DNA of 61,353 nt from Leptospira vanthielii serovar Holland str. Waz Holland = ATCC 700522. Lineage in GTDB: Bacteria; Spirochaetota; Leptospiria; Leptospirales; Leptospiraceae. The stretch spans positions 1 through 61,353 of the forward strand of contig NZ_AOGY02000021.1 of assembly GCF_000332455.1 (NCBI RefSeq). Direction: 5' to 3'. Within the stretch, counting starts at the first letter, position 1; the number at the start of each line of letters is the position of its first letter. This document shows, in pieces, positions 42,854 to 51,844 of the stretch. Under the pieces are notes generated by a model. The model made no database searches and was not told the DNA's origin. It saw nothing but the letters and a program-made list of their open reading frames with translations. The translations under genes and the position numbers were made by a program.

Positions 42854-45373
42854 TTATGAATTGACTAAATCTTTTTCTACCCAATCCACTGGGCGAATCT
42901 GACCACGTTCTTCGATGAATTTGATATTCGGATCTGTTTCATTACTGTTCACAAAATGTTTAAATTTCTTTTGTTTTTCCGTATCTTCCACAACATCTTT
43001 CCACTCACAGAGATAAGTGTTCACAAGGGCATTCATCTCTTCATCTAGTTGTGAGTTGATTCCGAGCCTGTCATTGATCACTACATCTTTTAAGTAATCA
43101 ATTCCACCTTCTAATTGTTCTAACCAAGTAGAAGTTCTCATCAGTTTGTCTGCGGTTCTTATATAGAACATCATATAACGGTCGATATACTTAATACAGG
43201 TGTCTTCATCGAGATCTTCTGCAAAAAGAATCGCATGTTTAGGATTCACTCCGCCGTTTCCACCGATATAAAGGTTCCAACCTCTTTCTGTGGCAATGAT
43301 TCCAAAGTCTTTTCCGCGAGCTTCCGCACATTCGCGAATGCAACCGGACACTCCGCACTTTAATTTATGAGGAGCACGAATCCCTTTGTATCGTTCTTCT
43401 AATTTGATGGCAAAGGAGGTACTGTCCTGTACTCCAAACCGGCACCAAGTGGAACCCACACAACTTTTGACCGTTCGCATGGACTTTCCATAAGCATGTC
43501 CACTTTCAAATCCAAACTCGATTAGATCCTTCCAAATGGCGGGGAGTTGGTCAATCCTTGCACCTAACAAGTCGATACGTTGGCCACCAGTGATTTTACA
43601 ATAGAGATTGTATTTTTTGGCAACATCCCCGATCGCAATGAGTTTTTCTGGAGTGATCTCTCCTCCAGGAATTCTAGGAACCACAGAGTAGGTTCCTCCT
43701 CTTTGGATATTGGCTAAGTATTTGTCGTTGGTATCTTGGATTTCTCTATGTTTGAGGATGGGCTCGTTCCATACACTCGCAAGGATGGAGGCAACCGCTG
43801 GTTTACAAACTTCGCATCCGTTCCCACGACCCACTTCTTTGATGACATCGGGAAAACTTTTCAATGATTTGACTTTGATGACTTGAAACAGTTCTTTTCT
43901 AGAAAATTTGAAGTGTTCGCAGAGGTGTTCTGTGACTACTTTCCCTTGGATTTTTAACTCTGCTTTGAGGATGGAGTTTACTTGTGGCAAACATCCCCCG
44001 CAACCACTACCGGCCTTCGAACAATTTTTTAAACTAGTGATGTCATAACATTCTTTTTCGCGAATGGCTTTAAGGATATCTCCTTTGGAAACATTATTAC
44101 AAGAGCAGATTTTTGCTTCATCTGGTAGGGCATCCGCTCCAAAAAGGTTTTCTGCAGAAACAGAACCAACAATCAAAGTTTCTGGTTCTTCCGGTAGTTC
44201 CATTTTGTTTAAATAGAAGGAGAGTAGGTTTCCGTATGCTTTTGCATCCCCTACTAGGATTCCACCTAACAGGTATTTACCGTCAGGAGAGATGACTAGT
44301 TTTTTGTAAACACCACTTCTTGGGTTTTTAAAAACGATCGGAATATGTTCCGATTGGCCGAGAGCATCTCCAAAAGAAGCTACTTCTACACCAATTAACT
44401 TTAGTTTTGTGGATAAATCAGATCCAATATAAACCTTTGGTTTACTCCCTGGGCTACATAAATTGAAGGCAAGGGTTTCTGCCATCTCATAACCCGGAGC
44501 TACAAGGCCATAAATAAAATTTCTATGTAAGGCAACTTCACCGATCGCATAAATTCCGTAAACATTGGTTCCCATTCCATCATCTACGATGATTCCTCCG
44601 CGTTCCCCAACAGCAATCCCTGCTTCTTTTGCTAGTTCATCTCTTGGACGAATTCCCGCAGAAACAATGAGCATATCAAACTGAAGACTACCACCATCTT
44701 TGAATTCAAAACCTTCGATTTTTTCTTCACCAAGGACTTTTTCAGTTTGTTTGTTTAAATGAATTTCAACACCAATCTCTTCTATTTTGGATTTTAAAAT
44801 GGCAGCACCACCATCATCCAACTGCCTTGGCATAAGTCTTGGAGCAAACTCCACAACATGAGTTTCTTTACCTAAATCAACCAGTGCTTTCGCAGCTTCG
44901 AGTCCGAGTAGTCCACCACCGAGTACAGCTGCCTTTTTTACTTTTTTGCTGTATTCCATAGTTTGTTCTAAGTCTTCAATGGTTCTGTAAACAAAAACTC
45001 CTTCCTTATCTAAACCTTCCAGTGGAGGTACAAAAGGGGAGGAACCAGTGGCAAAAATTAATTCATCGAAATCAAGTTCTGTGCCAAGATTAGTAACTAA
45101 CTTTCGTTTGATGGTGTCAATTGATACTGCTGGTTCTGATAATAACAATTTGATTCCATTTGACCTATACCAATCAGGAGGGCAAAGGTATAAGGAATCG
45201 GCAGACTTATCGGCAAAATATTCAGAAAGATGGACGCGGTCGTAGGCTCGTCTTGGTTCTTCCCCAAGGACTGTGATTTCAAATTTGTCCGTGCCACCGA
45301 ACTCCACTAATTTTTCGCAAAACCTGTGGCCAACCATACCGTTTCCTATCACGATTAACTTTCGCTTGATCAT
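42854..45373 (-). CDS. nirB: NAD(P)H-dependent assimilatory nitrite reductase large subunit NirB
   Basis: 839 residues. In order: FAD/NAD(P)-binding reductase (VIGNGMVGHRF near the start; AVLGGGLLGLEAA), two Cys-rich BFD-type [2Fe-2S] regions (CSCNNVSKGD...GCGGCLP, and GNGCEVCKP), then the sulfite/nitrite reductase half with siroheme/[4Fe-4S] Cys in VGSTWCRFG and CGVSGCIRECAEA. It takes nitrite to ammonium with six electrons from NAD(P)H. Its 5' region is shared with the divergent nitrate reductase gene and carries the nar/nir motif. Confidence 0.96.
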   Translation of the reverse strand: MIKRKLIVIGNGMVGHRFCEKLVEFGGTDKFEITVLGEEPRRAYDRVHLSEYFADKSADSLYLCPPDWYRSNGIKLLLSEPAVSIDTIKRKLVTNLGTELDFDELIFATGSSPFVPPLEGLDKEGVFVYRTIEDLEQTMEYSKKVKKAAVLGGGLLGLEAAKALVDLGKETHVVEFAPRLMPRQLDDGGAAILKSKIEEIGVEIHLNKQTEKVLGEEKIEGFEFKDGGSLQFDMLIVSAGIRPRDELAKEAGIAVGERGGIIVDDGMGTNVYGIYAIGEVALHRNFIYGLVAPGYEMAETLAFNLCSPGSKPKVYIGSDLSTKLKLIGVEVASFGDALGQSEHIPIVFKNPRSGVYKKLVISPDGKYLLGGILVGDAKAYGNLLSFYLNKMELPEEPETLIVGSVSAENLFGADALPDEAKICSCNNVSKGDILKAIREKECYDITSLKNCSKAGSGCGGCLPQVNSILKAELKIQGKVVTEHLCEHFKFSRKELFQVIKVKSLKSFPDVIKEVGRGNGCEVCKPAVASILASVWNEPILKHREIQDTNDKYLANIQRGGTYSVVPRIPGGEITPEKLIAIGDVAKKYNLYCKITGGQRIDLLGARIDQLPAIWKDLIEFGFESGHAYGKSMRTVKSCVGSTWCRFGVQDSTSFAIKLEERYKGIRAPHKLKCGVSGCIRECAEARGKDFGIIATERGWNLYIGGNGGVNPKHAILFAEDLDEDTCIKYIDRYMMFYIRTADKLMRTSTWLEQLEGGIDYLKDVVINDRLGINSQLDEEMNALVNTYLCEWKDVVEDTEKQKKFKHFVNSNETDPNIKFIEERGQIRPVDWVEKDLVNS

Positions 45374-45801
45374 TTTGTTACCCTACCTGGACCCAAAAGT
45401 TTTCTAAAAAGAACCGCTAGAATGGTTCCAATCATCCTACAATATGCACGAAGTGTACCTAACAGAGGCAGCTAGATTAAAAATACTACTGCTTTGGGGA
45501 TATACTTAGGGAATCGAGTGGGTCCTTGTAAAAAAAATATAAATTTAGCTACAAAAAATGGGAAGCTGCCTGTTTTTGGTGCACGAGTTTCCCAAGTCAG
45601 TCCCCTTCCTTTTGAACTTTTTTTCATCCTTTCTGTTAGAAACTAACGGTTCTGTACGTTTTATGTGCAGTTTCCTACGATTTTTTTTCGTGATTTTGCC
45701 GGTCTTAACTTCAACCTGGGACGATTTAATCCAAATTCCTATGGGAATAAGCATTTTTGTGAATATTTCAGCAATTGGCATAGTTATTGCTGACTATCTG
45801 T
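45374..45801. other. Divergent nirB / nitrate reductase control region
   Basis: About 410-430 bp without a credible gene. It holds the nirB-side nar/nir motif (45446-45462), and a weaker GCACGA occurrence near 45581-45586 on the nitrate reductase side. The open frame on the + strand is hydrophobic but runs out of frame into the nitrate reductase gene. Confidence 0.5.
45446..45462 (-). promoter_or_regulatory. Shared nar/nir upstream motif, nirB copy
   Basis: GCACGAAGTGTACCTAA, about 73-89 bp upstream of the nirB start. Compare the narK-side GCACGAAATGACCTAA. The inner part TGCAC-GAA-GTGTA is close to a palindrome, which favours a dimeric protein site. Confidence 0.5.
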
Positions 45802-48800
45802 GTGCAGATTCAAGAAACCTATGCATCCACTTGTTCTTATTGTGGGGTTGGTTGTGGTGTTACCGTCCACAAAACTGGCCTGACAGAGATCTCTATTGAA
45901 GGGGACAAGGACCATCCAGCGAACAAGGGGCTTTTGTGTTCGAAAGGGATGAATTTGCATTATACGGTGATGGATAGAAGTGATCGTCTCCTCTATCCTT
46001 CCTATAGAAAAGATAAGAATCTTCCGTTATCAAAAGTTAGTTGGGAGAGTGCTCTTTCTGGGATTGCTGATAAATTCAAAAAATTGATTCAAACTTACGG
46101 CCCAGACTCTGTGGGATTCTATGTTTCTGGCCAACTGCTTACAGAAGAATACTATATTATCAATAAACTCATCAAAGGATTTATTGGTAGCAATAATATT
46201 GATACCAACTCAAGGCTTTGTATGAGTTCGGCTGTTGTGGGATACAAAATGGCTCTGGGTGAAGACAGTGTGCCGATTGCTTATGAGGACATTGAACTTG
46301 CCGATTGTTTTCTCATTGCCGGAGCCAATCCTGCATGGTGTCATCCCATTTTATTTCGTCGGATTGAAGCTCATAAAAAGAACCATCCTGATGTAAAGAT
46401 CATCGTTGTGGATCCAAGACGGACGGATACTTGTGAGGACGCCGACTTACATTTACAAATTCATCCAGGAACCGATATTTATCTTTTCCATGCAATTGCC
46501 AAGGTTCTAATTCAAAACAATTGGATTGATTCTGAATTCATCCAATCCCATACAGAAGGGATTGAAGCATTAAAAATACTCTTATCGAACTTTGACGTAG
46601 AATCGGCAGCAAAGACTTGCGGAATTCCCGCAAGTGACATTCACTTGGCAGCATCTTACATAGGTCATGCGAATGGATTTTTATCCTTATGGGCCATGGG
46701 ACTGAACCAAAGTGTAGTGGGTGTTAACAAAAACTTAAGCCTACTCAACTTATCTTTGTTAACTGGTAAAATTGGAAAACCAGGCAGTGGCCCTTTTTCC
46801 CTTACCGGTCAACCCAATGCCATGGGCGGACGGGAAGTCGGTGGACTTTCGAATTTGTTACCGGCTCATCGTGATTTGAGTAATACAAATCATAGAGAAG
46901 AAGTAGCAAAGTTTTGGGGAGTGGAAACCGAAGTCATCCAAAGTAAACCTGGGTTTACGGCAGTGGAGATGTTTGAAAACCTACGCACAGGAAAAATGAA
47001 GGCTGTTTGGATTATGTGTACAAATCCAACCACAAGTTTACCGGATGCACGAATGGTAGAACAAGGGTTACGTGCTGCTGAATTAGTTGTCGTACAAGAT
47101 ATATCTATGAATTCGTCTGCCATTCCTTATGCGGATTATGTGCTTCCTGCAGCGGGTTGGGCAGAAAAACAAGGAACCATGACCAATTCCGATCGGCGTG
47201 TGACTTATCTTTCTAAGATCATAGATCCTCCCGGTGAGGCACTTGCGGATACTCTGATCATTCAAAAGTTTGCTGAGAAGATGGGTTTTGGTTCTTCGTT
47301 TGCTTATCAATCGGAAGAAGATGTATTTTTAGAACATTGTGCTTTAACAAAACATACTAAAATTGATATCAGTGGACTGGATTATTCGATATTAAAAGAA
47401 AAACGTTCTGTGCAGTGGCCTTATCCTCACAAAGACCACGGCGGAACTCCGAGATTATTTTCGGATCATATCTTCTATCGTGCGAATGGAAAAGCAAAAA
47501 TCTTTGATGTATCACCCGAAGATACTTCCGAAAAAACTTCGGAAACATATCCCTTCGTTTTAACCACAGGTCGAATCCGAGACCAGTGGCATACCATGAC
47601 TCGAACGGGAAAAGTGCAAAAACTGATGGAACACAAGTCAGAACCATATTTGGAGATTCATCCAGAGGATGCAAAACGAATGGATCTCATTGATGGCGCG
47701 ATTGCGGAAGTATCGAATGAAAGAGGTGTGGTTCGTGTTCGGGCCAAAATCACAGACTCAATCAAACAAGGGACAGTTTTTTTGCCTATGCATTGGGGAA
47801 AAAAAAACAAAAACGATGAATCTCGAGCAAACAACCTAACAAGCAAAGACTTTGATCCGTTTTCCAAACAACCTGGTTTTAAAATCTCGGCTGTGCAAGT
47901 AAAACCATATACCAAAGAAAAAGAAAAGATTCTTATCATTGGTGGCGGAAATAGCACTCATGCATTTATCAAAAAATATAAAGACTTAGCTCCCGATGAT
48001 GAAATCACCGTAATTTGTAAGGAAGAAAATCCTTTATACAACCGAATCCTTCTTCCTGACTTTATCAGCGGAGAAAAAGAATTCTATGAACTCTCGAGTG
48101 CAGATTCAGAAGAAGTAGTCTCTTGGAATATCAATCTTTTTACCTCTACCTCTGTGACTGAAATTCTACCAGAAGCAAAGATTGTTAAAGATGCTTTGGG
48201 CAATTCGCATTCGTATAACAAACTAATCCTTGCTACAGGAAGTTCTCCTCAAATTCCCAAATCCATAACACCTGATATGGTGGGAGTTTTTAGTTTACGT
48301 GCTAAAACTGATGCGGATCGGATCAAAGGTTTTTTTGTTCCTGATTCCCATGCCCTGATTGTAGGTGGTGGACTTCTTGGATTGGAATTGGCAGCTGCGT
48401 TAAAATCTCTAAATGTAAAAGTCACTGTTCTAGTTCGAACGGACCGGTTGATGTCCAAACAGTTGGATGTTGTGGCTTGTGAGATTTTAAAAGAAGAGAT
48501 CTTGAATCGCGGAATCGAAGTTCTTTTTAATTCGGAAATTGCAAAAGTCAATGGGTATGGTCGCATCACTAACGTAGAGTTGAAAGATGGACGAAAACTA
48601 TATCCTGATGGAATCGTTTATGCGATGGGAACCAGTCCCAATTTGCATTTAGCAAAGGGCTTAGGTTTTGAATTAGGAGAAGGGATCAAAGTAAATGAAT
48701 TTTTACAAACCAGTGATCCTGATATTTATGCCATTGGAGAAGTGGCAGAACATGCCAGTGGAGTTTACGGAACAGTTCTTGCGGCAGAAGAACAAGCAAA

Positions 48801-49326
48801 AGTCGCCGCCTCACATATATTTGGTTATAAATACAAAACTTATTCTGGATCCCTACATTCCAATCTATTAAAAATTCCTGGACTTGAACTTGTTTCCCTT
48901 CGTCTTCCTGGAGTTTCTTTTGAAAATCTATCCGATGAATACGAAGAAATTGTATTTTTAGATCGTAAAAGAAGGCGTTATAAAAAATGCATTGTGAAGG
49001 GTGATAAACTCGTTGGTGCCATTCTCATCGGTGATAAAGCCGAATTTGTTGAATATAAAAACTTGATTGCGAGTGGAATAGAACTTGGAGAGAAACGAGG
49101 GAAGTTACTCTCTGGGGGAACTGCCACCAAACAACCGAAAGGTGCTCTTGTCTGCTCCTGCAATAGTGTGGGTCGGGGAAATATAGAAGACGAAATTAAA
49201 AATGGTGCCAACAATTTAGAATCCATTATGGCAACAACCGGTGCTGGTACTGGGTGTGGCAGTTGTCGCCCGGAAGTGAACAAAATCATTCGAGAGATGG
49301 TGAATCATTTGGAGGAATCTATTTAG
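45802..49326 (+). CDS. Assimilatory nitrate reductase fused to its FAD/[2Fe-2S] electron-input module
   Basis: 1174 residues from GTG 45802; a TTG at 45787 is also possible and neither has a clear ribosome site. Residues 1-700 are a NarB/NasC-type catalytic chain: [4Fe-4S] Cys C11, C14, C18, C46; Mo-ligand Cys140 in NTNSRLCMSS; bis-MGD binding through the C-terminal barrel (TTGRIRDQWHTMTRTGK). From about 705 begins a NirB/NasB-like pyridine-nucleotide:disulfide oxidoreductase fold (ILIIGGGNSTHAF, ALIVGGGLLGLELAAAL) and from about 1115 a BFD-type [2Fe-2S] domain (CSCNSVGRG...GCGSC). In other bacteria these are separate NasC and NasB subunits. The fusion should carry electrons from NAD(P)H to nitrate in one polypeptide. 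Tail-to-tail with the MOT1 gene. Confidence 0.92.
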   Translation: MQIQETYASTCSYCGVGCGVTVHKTGLTEISIEGDKDHPANKGLLCSKGMNLHYTVMDRSDRLLYPSYRKDKNLPLSKVSWESALSGIADKFKKLIQTYGPDSVGFYVSGQLLTEEYYIINKLIKGFIGSNNIDTNSRLCMSSAVVGYKMALGEDSVPIAYEDIELADCFLIAGANPAWCHPILFRRIEAHKKNHPDVKIIVVDPRRTDTCEDADLHLQIHPGTDIYLFHAIAKVLIQNNWIDSEFIQSHTEGIEALKILLSNFDVESAAKTCGIPASDIHLAASYIGHANGFLSLWAMGLNQSVVGVNKNLSLLNLSLLTGKIGKPGSGPFSLTGQPNAMGGREVGGLSNLLPAHRDLSNTNHREEVAKFWGVETEVIQSKPGFTAVEMFENLRTGKMKAVWIMCTNPTTSLPDARMVEQGLRAAELVVVQDISMNSSAIPYADYVLPAAGWAEKQGTMTNSDRRVTYLSKIIDPPGEALADTLIIQKFAEKMGFGSSFAYQSEEDVFLEHCALTKHTKIDISGLDYSILKEKRSVQWPYPHKDHGGTPRLFSDHIFYRANGKAKIFDVSPEDTSEKTSETYPFVLTTGRIRDQWHTMTRTGKVQKLMEHKSEPYLEIHPEDAKRMDLIDGAIAEVSNERGVVRVRAKITDSIKQGTVFLPMHWGKKNKNDESRANNLTSKDFDPFSKQPGFKISAVQVKPYTKEKEKILIIGGGNSTHAFIKKYKDLAPDDEITVICKEENPLYNRILLPDFISGEKEFYELSSADSEEVVSWNINLFTSTSVTEILPEAKIVKDALGNSHSYNKLILATGSSPQIPKSITPDMVGVFSLRAKTDADRIKGFFVPDSHALIVGGGLLGLELAAALKSLNVKVTVLVRTDRLMSKQLDVVACEILKEEILNRGIEVLFNSEIAKVNGYGRITNVELKDGRKLYPDGIVYAMGTSPNLHLAKGLGFELGEGIKVNEFLQTSDPDIYAIGEVAEHASGVYGTVLAAEEQAKVAASHIFGYKYKTYSGSLHSNLLKIPGLELVSLRLPGVSFENLSDEYEEIVFLDRKRRRYKKCIVKGDKLVGAILIGDKAEFVEYKNLIASGIELGEKRGKLLSGGTATKQPKGALVCSCNSVGRGNIEDEIKNGANNLESIMATTGAGTGCGSCRPEVNKIIREMVNHLEESI

Positions 49327-49383
49327 TTGAAAGTAACTACTTAGATTCTCTATGTTCGGATTGATTCGAATTTCTCTATTTTC

Positions 49384-50565
49384 TTAATAATCTTTTTGTT
49401 CTTTGATTATTCTATCACCTAATTTAGATAATGTGGAAAGTGTAATTGGTGAATAATAAACTCCAGTTCCAACAACCATTGCAATCAAAAATCCATAAGG
49501 AAGCCCAAAAGCAATCATTCCCGTAAGGATGGCGATGATAAACTCTCTTTTGTTTGGGATAGTATCCTTTAGTAAGGTGATAAGAGATAGGGCTTCGAAA
49601 AAAAGAATCATACCAAGCATCGGCAGTGGGAATGTTTTGATTATGTTTTGGATCCCATTCCCAAAAAAAAGTCCAAGGATGATGTATAGAGAACCATAAA
49701 TCACCACTGAACCTCCTGTCCTTCCCCCGAAAGTATAATGACCCACCATCCCGCCAGCTCCATGGCAACAAGGAATTCCGCTAAAAAGAGGAGAGATCAA
49801 ATTCATCAATGAGTAGGTGAATCCAATTTTTTTGACACTGATTGGTTTTCTATCAGGAAATAGGTCATCAGATACCTGTTTGGTGGCAAGGATGGAGTTT
49901 CCTAATGACAGAGGGATTTGAGGAATTGCTAATAACACAAAACCTTTTAGGATCATATCGGCATCAGGTAAAAAAAATATCGGAATATGGACTTCTATGC
50001 TACTTTGAATGATCGTCAGATGGAAATGGAAAGTCAAGGCATATACGATTCCGAGTAAAATGACAAAGAGGGAAGCGGGATATTTTTTGTTATCGAGTAA
50101 TAAAATAATGATAAAAAAGGAAATGGCTGCGAGGATATATCCTTTTGTTTGTTCGGCGGGGATGTATTCCTTGCAGGCAAGAACACAAAGGCTAACACCT
50201 AATCCGAATTGTAACCCTCGAACCACCGCTTTGGGAATTGACTTTGTTAGGCGATCCAAAAAACCAAATAAGGAAAGGAAAAACATGATGGTCCCAATTG
50301 CAATCCCTGCACCTAACACAATAGGCCCAGCAATTTTACCTGTGATAACAAGAGTTGCCATGGCTTTCAGTGGTTGCACGGGCATAGGCATTTTATAAAT
50401 CAGTCCTGTTAGGATTTGCATTGAGCCGAACACAATGAACACACTCGGTGTATCAAGGCCCGCCGCAAGGATCATAGCAACTAGGAGAGGTAAGTCAGTT
50501 CCGATGTCCCCAAAGGCACCCGCAAACTCTCGACGGTTGAAACGCAAAAAAGAAAATCCAAACAT
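49384..50565 (-). CDS. MOT1-family molybdate transporter
   Basis: 393 residues with about ten membrane helices. Two diagnostic MOT1 motifs are seen: FAGAFGDIGTDLPLL with MPVQPLKAMAT downstream, and the signature GIPCCHGAGGMVGHYTFGGR. The family transports molybdate in plants and algae and occurs in bacteria; here it replaces or supplements ModABC, which is absent. It lies next to the nitrate reductase, the main consumer of molybdenum. Confidence 0.88.
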   Translation of the reverse strand: MFGFSFLRFNRREFAGAFGDIGTDLPLLVAMILAAGLDTPSVFIVFGSMQILTGLIYKMPMPVQPLKAMATLVITGKIAGPIVLGAGIAIGTIMFFLSLFGFLDRLTKSIPKAVVRGLQFGLGVSLCVLACKEYIPAEQTKGYILAAISFFIIILLLDNKKYPASLFVILLGIVYALTFHFHLTIIQSSIEVHIPIFFLPDADMILKGFVLLAIPQIPLSLGNSILATKQVSDDLFPDRKPISVKKIGFTYSLMNLISPLFSGIPCCHGAGGMVGHYTFGGRTGGSVVIYGSLYIILGLFFGNGIQNIIKTFPLPMLGMILFFEALSLITLLKDTIPNKREFIIAILTGMIAFGLPYGFLIAMVVGTGVYYSPITLSTLSKLGDRIIKEQKDY

Positions 50566-50690
50566 AATTCTTGTTCAGAGTGGAAATGTTACCGCCGCTT
50601 GGAAACCCGGAAATCTTCCAGGCCAGAGAAGTTGGCAGTGAAATCCCGCCTCTCAGGCAAAGTAAGCTTATTTGAGTTTTTCTTGAAAAT
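50566..50690 (-). other. Hairpin-rich leader of the MOT1 gene, possible regulatory RNA
   Basis: The 120 bases before the transporter start are GC-richer than neighbours and, read on the minus strand, can form several short stems (for example GCC-TGAGA-GGC, and GGAAGATTTCC). The arrangement resembles an RNA leader, and regulation by Moco or molybdate would fit, but I cannot match it to a known riboswitch. The same stretch also precedes the divergent PepSY-type gene. Confidence 0.25.
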
Positions 50691-50704
50691 GAGACCCATT
50701 CTCA
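50690..50704. promoter_or_regulatory. Fur-box-like palindrome before the PepSY-type gene
   Basis: TGAGACC-C-ATTCTCA, a 7-1-7 inverted repeat differing from TGAGAAT-n-ATTCTCA at two positions. A closer copy stands at 54771-54785 at the TonB receptor gene. It lies 38-52 bp upstream of the preferred start codon. Confidence 0.6.
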
Positions 50705-50741
50705 TAATATGGCTCTATTCCCCACTTGGAGTCGATCATTC

Positions 50742-51836
50742 GTGAAAGCAAAAACTTGGTATAAACTGCATTTGATACTCGGGATCTTTGGTGCGAGTTT
50801 TCTTTTGGTTTTGGGTCTGACCGGATCTCTTTTGGTCTACGGAAAGGAAATTCAATCCCTTGCTGGCTCACATTCCATAGCAGTGGAAGATCGTCGGTTG
50901 TCCTTGGATGAATTATACAAACAATTGTTAACTCAAATGCCTGATGGAAGTGTTGCGGGTTGGTTGGTTTCTGACTTAAATGACCAAGCTGATCAAGTTT
51001 GGTTTCATAATCTAAAAATGCCTAGTCGTGAATCTGTCTACTTAATCAATCCATACAATGGCAAGGTGATTGGAAAACTAAAAGAGGATCGAAGTGATAG
51101 TATTTATGGATTCTTATTAGTTTTACATTATAGTCTTTTTCTCGGTGGGGTAGGTTATTTTTTAACGGGATGTATTGCCTTTATCTATTTGGTTTTGGTG
51201 ATTAGTGGGATCAAACTTTACAAACGATTTTGGATCAGTTTGTTTCGTCTGAGATGGAAAGAAAGTATACAAATACTATTTTCCGACTTGCACAAGTTTG
51301 TTGGTATTAACGCAGTTTGGTTTCATTTGATTTTGGCAATCACTGGCGGATGGTGGAGTTTACGAGATACCGTGATTCTTACATTTCCAGAAGAAAGGGT
51401 AGTCCATCATCTTTGGCATAAAGAAGATTCGATCAATCAATTGGTGGAGCAAACAAAAAAGGAAATTCCTGGATTCCGATTGGGATATGTTTCTTTTCCA
51501 CACCACTCTAAAGAAGAACCAATTGGAATTTATGGGAATCGTTTCGATTCCTCTGGATTGGAAAGTCGGTACGGTTCTTATGTTCGTTATGATGTGAAAT
51601 CTAAAAAAATATTTGATAAGGTTGATATATCAAAGGAAGAATTCTGGAATCAAATATTGGATTCATTTCGGCCACTTCACTTCGGAACTTTTGCCAATCA
51701 TTTGAGTAAGGTAATCTGGGTGATTGGGGGACTTACCCCGGCGATTCTTGCAATTAGTGGGATTAGCATATTTTATATTAAGAGAAAGAATAAAAGAAGA
51801 AGAACTCAAAAGATTCCTTTGAGTTCTTCTGTGTAA
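50742..51836 (+). CDS. PepSY-associated transmembrane protein
   Basis: 364 residues from GTG 50742, preferred because GGAG lies 10 bases upstream; an ATG at 50709 has no such site and sits against the Fur-like box. Four membrane helices surround a large outer domain. Landmarks of the PepSY_TM group: KLHLILGIFGASFLLVLGLTGSLLVYGKEI, LHYSLFLG, the LHKFVGINAVWFHLILAITGGWW helix with His residues, and a last helix GGLTPAILAISGISI. Relatives are found beside TonB-dependent siderophore receptors and are thought to act as inner-membrane ferric reductases. Context here (Fur-like box, receptor nearby) agrees. Confidence 0.82.
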   Translation: MKAKTWYKLHLILGIFGASFLLVLGLTGSLLVYGKEIQSLAGSHSIAVEDRRLSLDELYKQLLTQMPDGSVAGWLVSDLNDQADQVWFHNLKMPSRESVYLINPYNGKVIGKLKEDRSDSIYGFLLVLHYSLFLGGVGYFLTGCIAFIYLVLVISGIKLYKRFWISLFRLRWKESIQILFSDLHKFVGINAVWFHLILAITGGWWSLRDTVILTFPEERVVHHLWHKEDSINQLVEQTKKEIPGFRLGYVSFPHHSKEEPIGIYGNRFDSSGLESRYGSYVRYDVKSKKIFDKVDISKEEFWNQILDSFRPLHFGTFANHLSKVIWVIGGLTPAILAISGISIFYIKRKNKRRRTQKIPLSSSV

Positions 51837-51844
51837 TCGTTAGT

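Noticed and set aside
45558..45899. Hydrophobic + strand open frame ahead of the nitrate reductase
   Set aside because: It overlaps the conserved Cys motif of the reductase in another frame, has a weak start and no recognisable domain.
50560..50700. Glycine riboswitch, suggested by CTCTCAGGCAAA at 50650-50661 (+)
   Set aside because: The conserved CCGAAG...GCAA core and the GGAGAG partner strand are missing, and the downstream gene is a PepSY-type protein with a Fur-like box.
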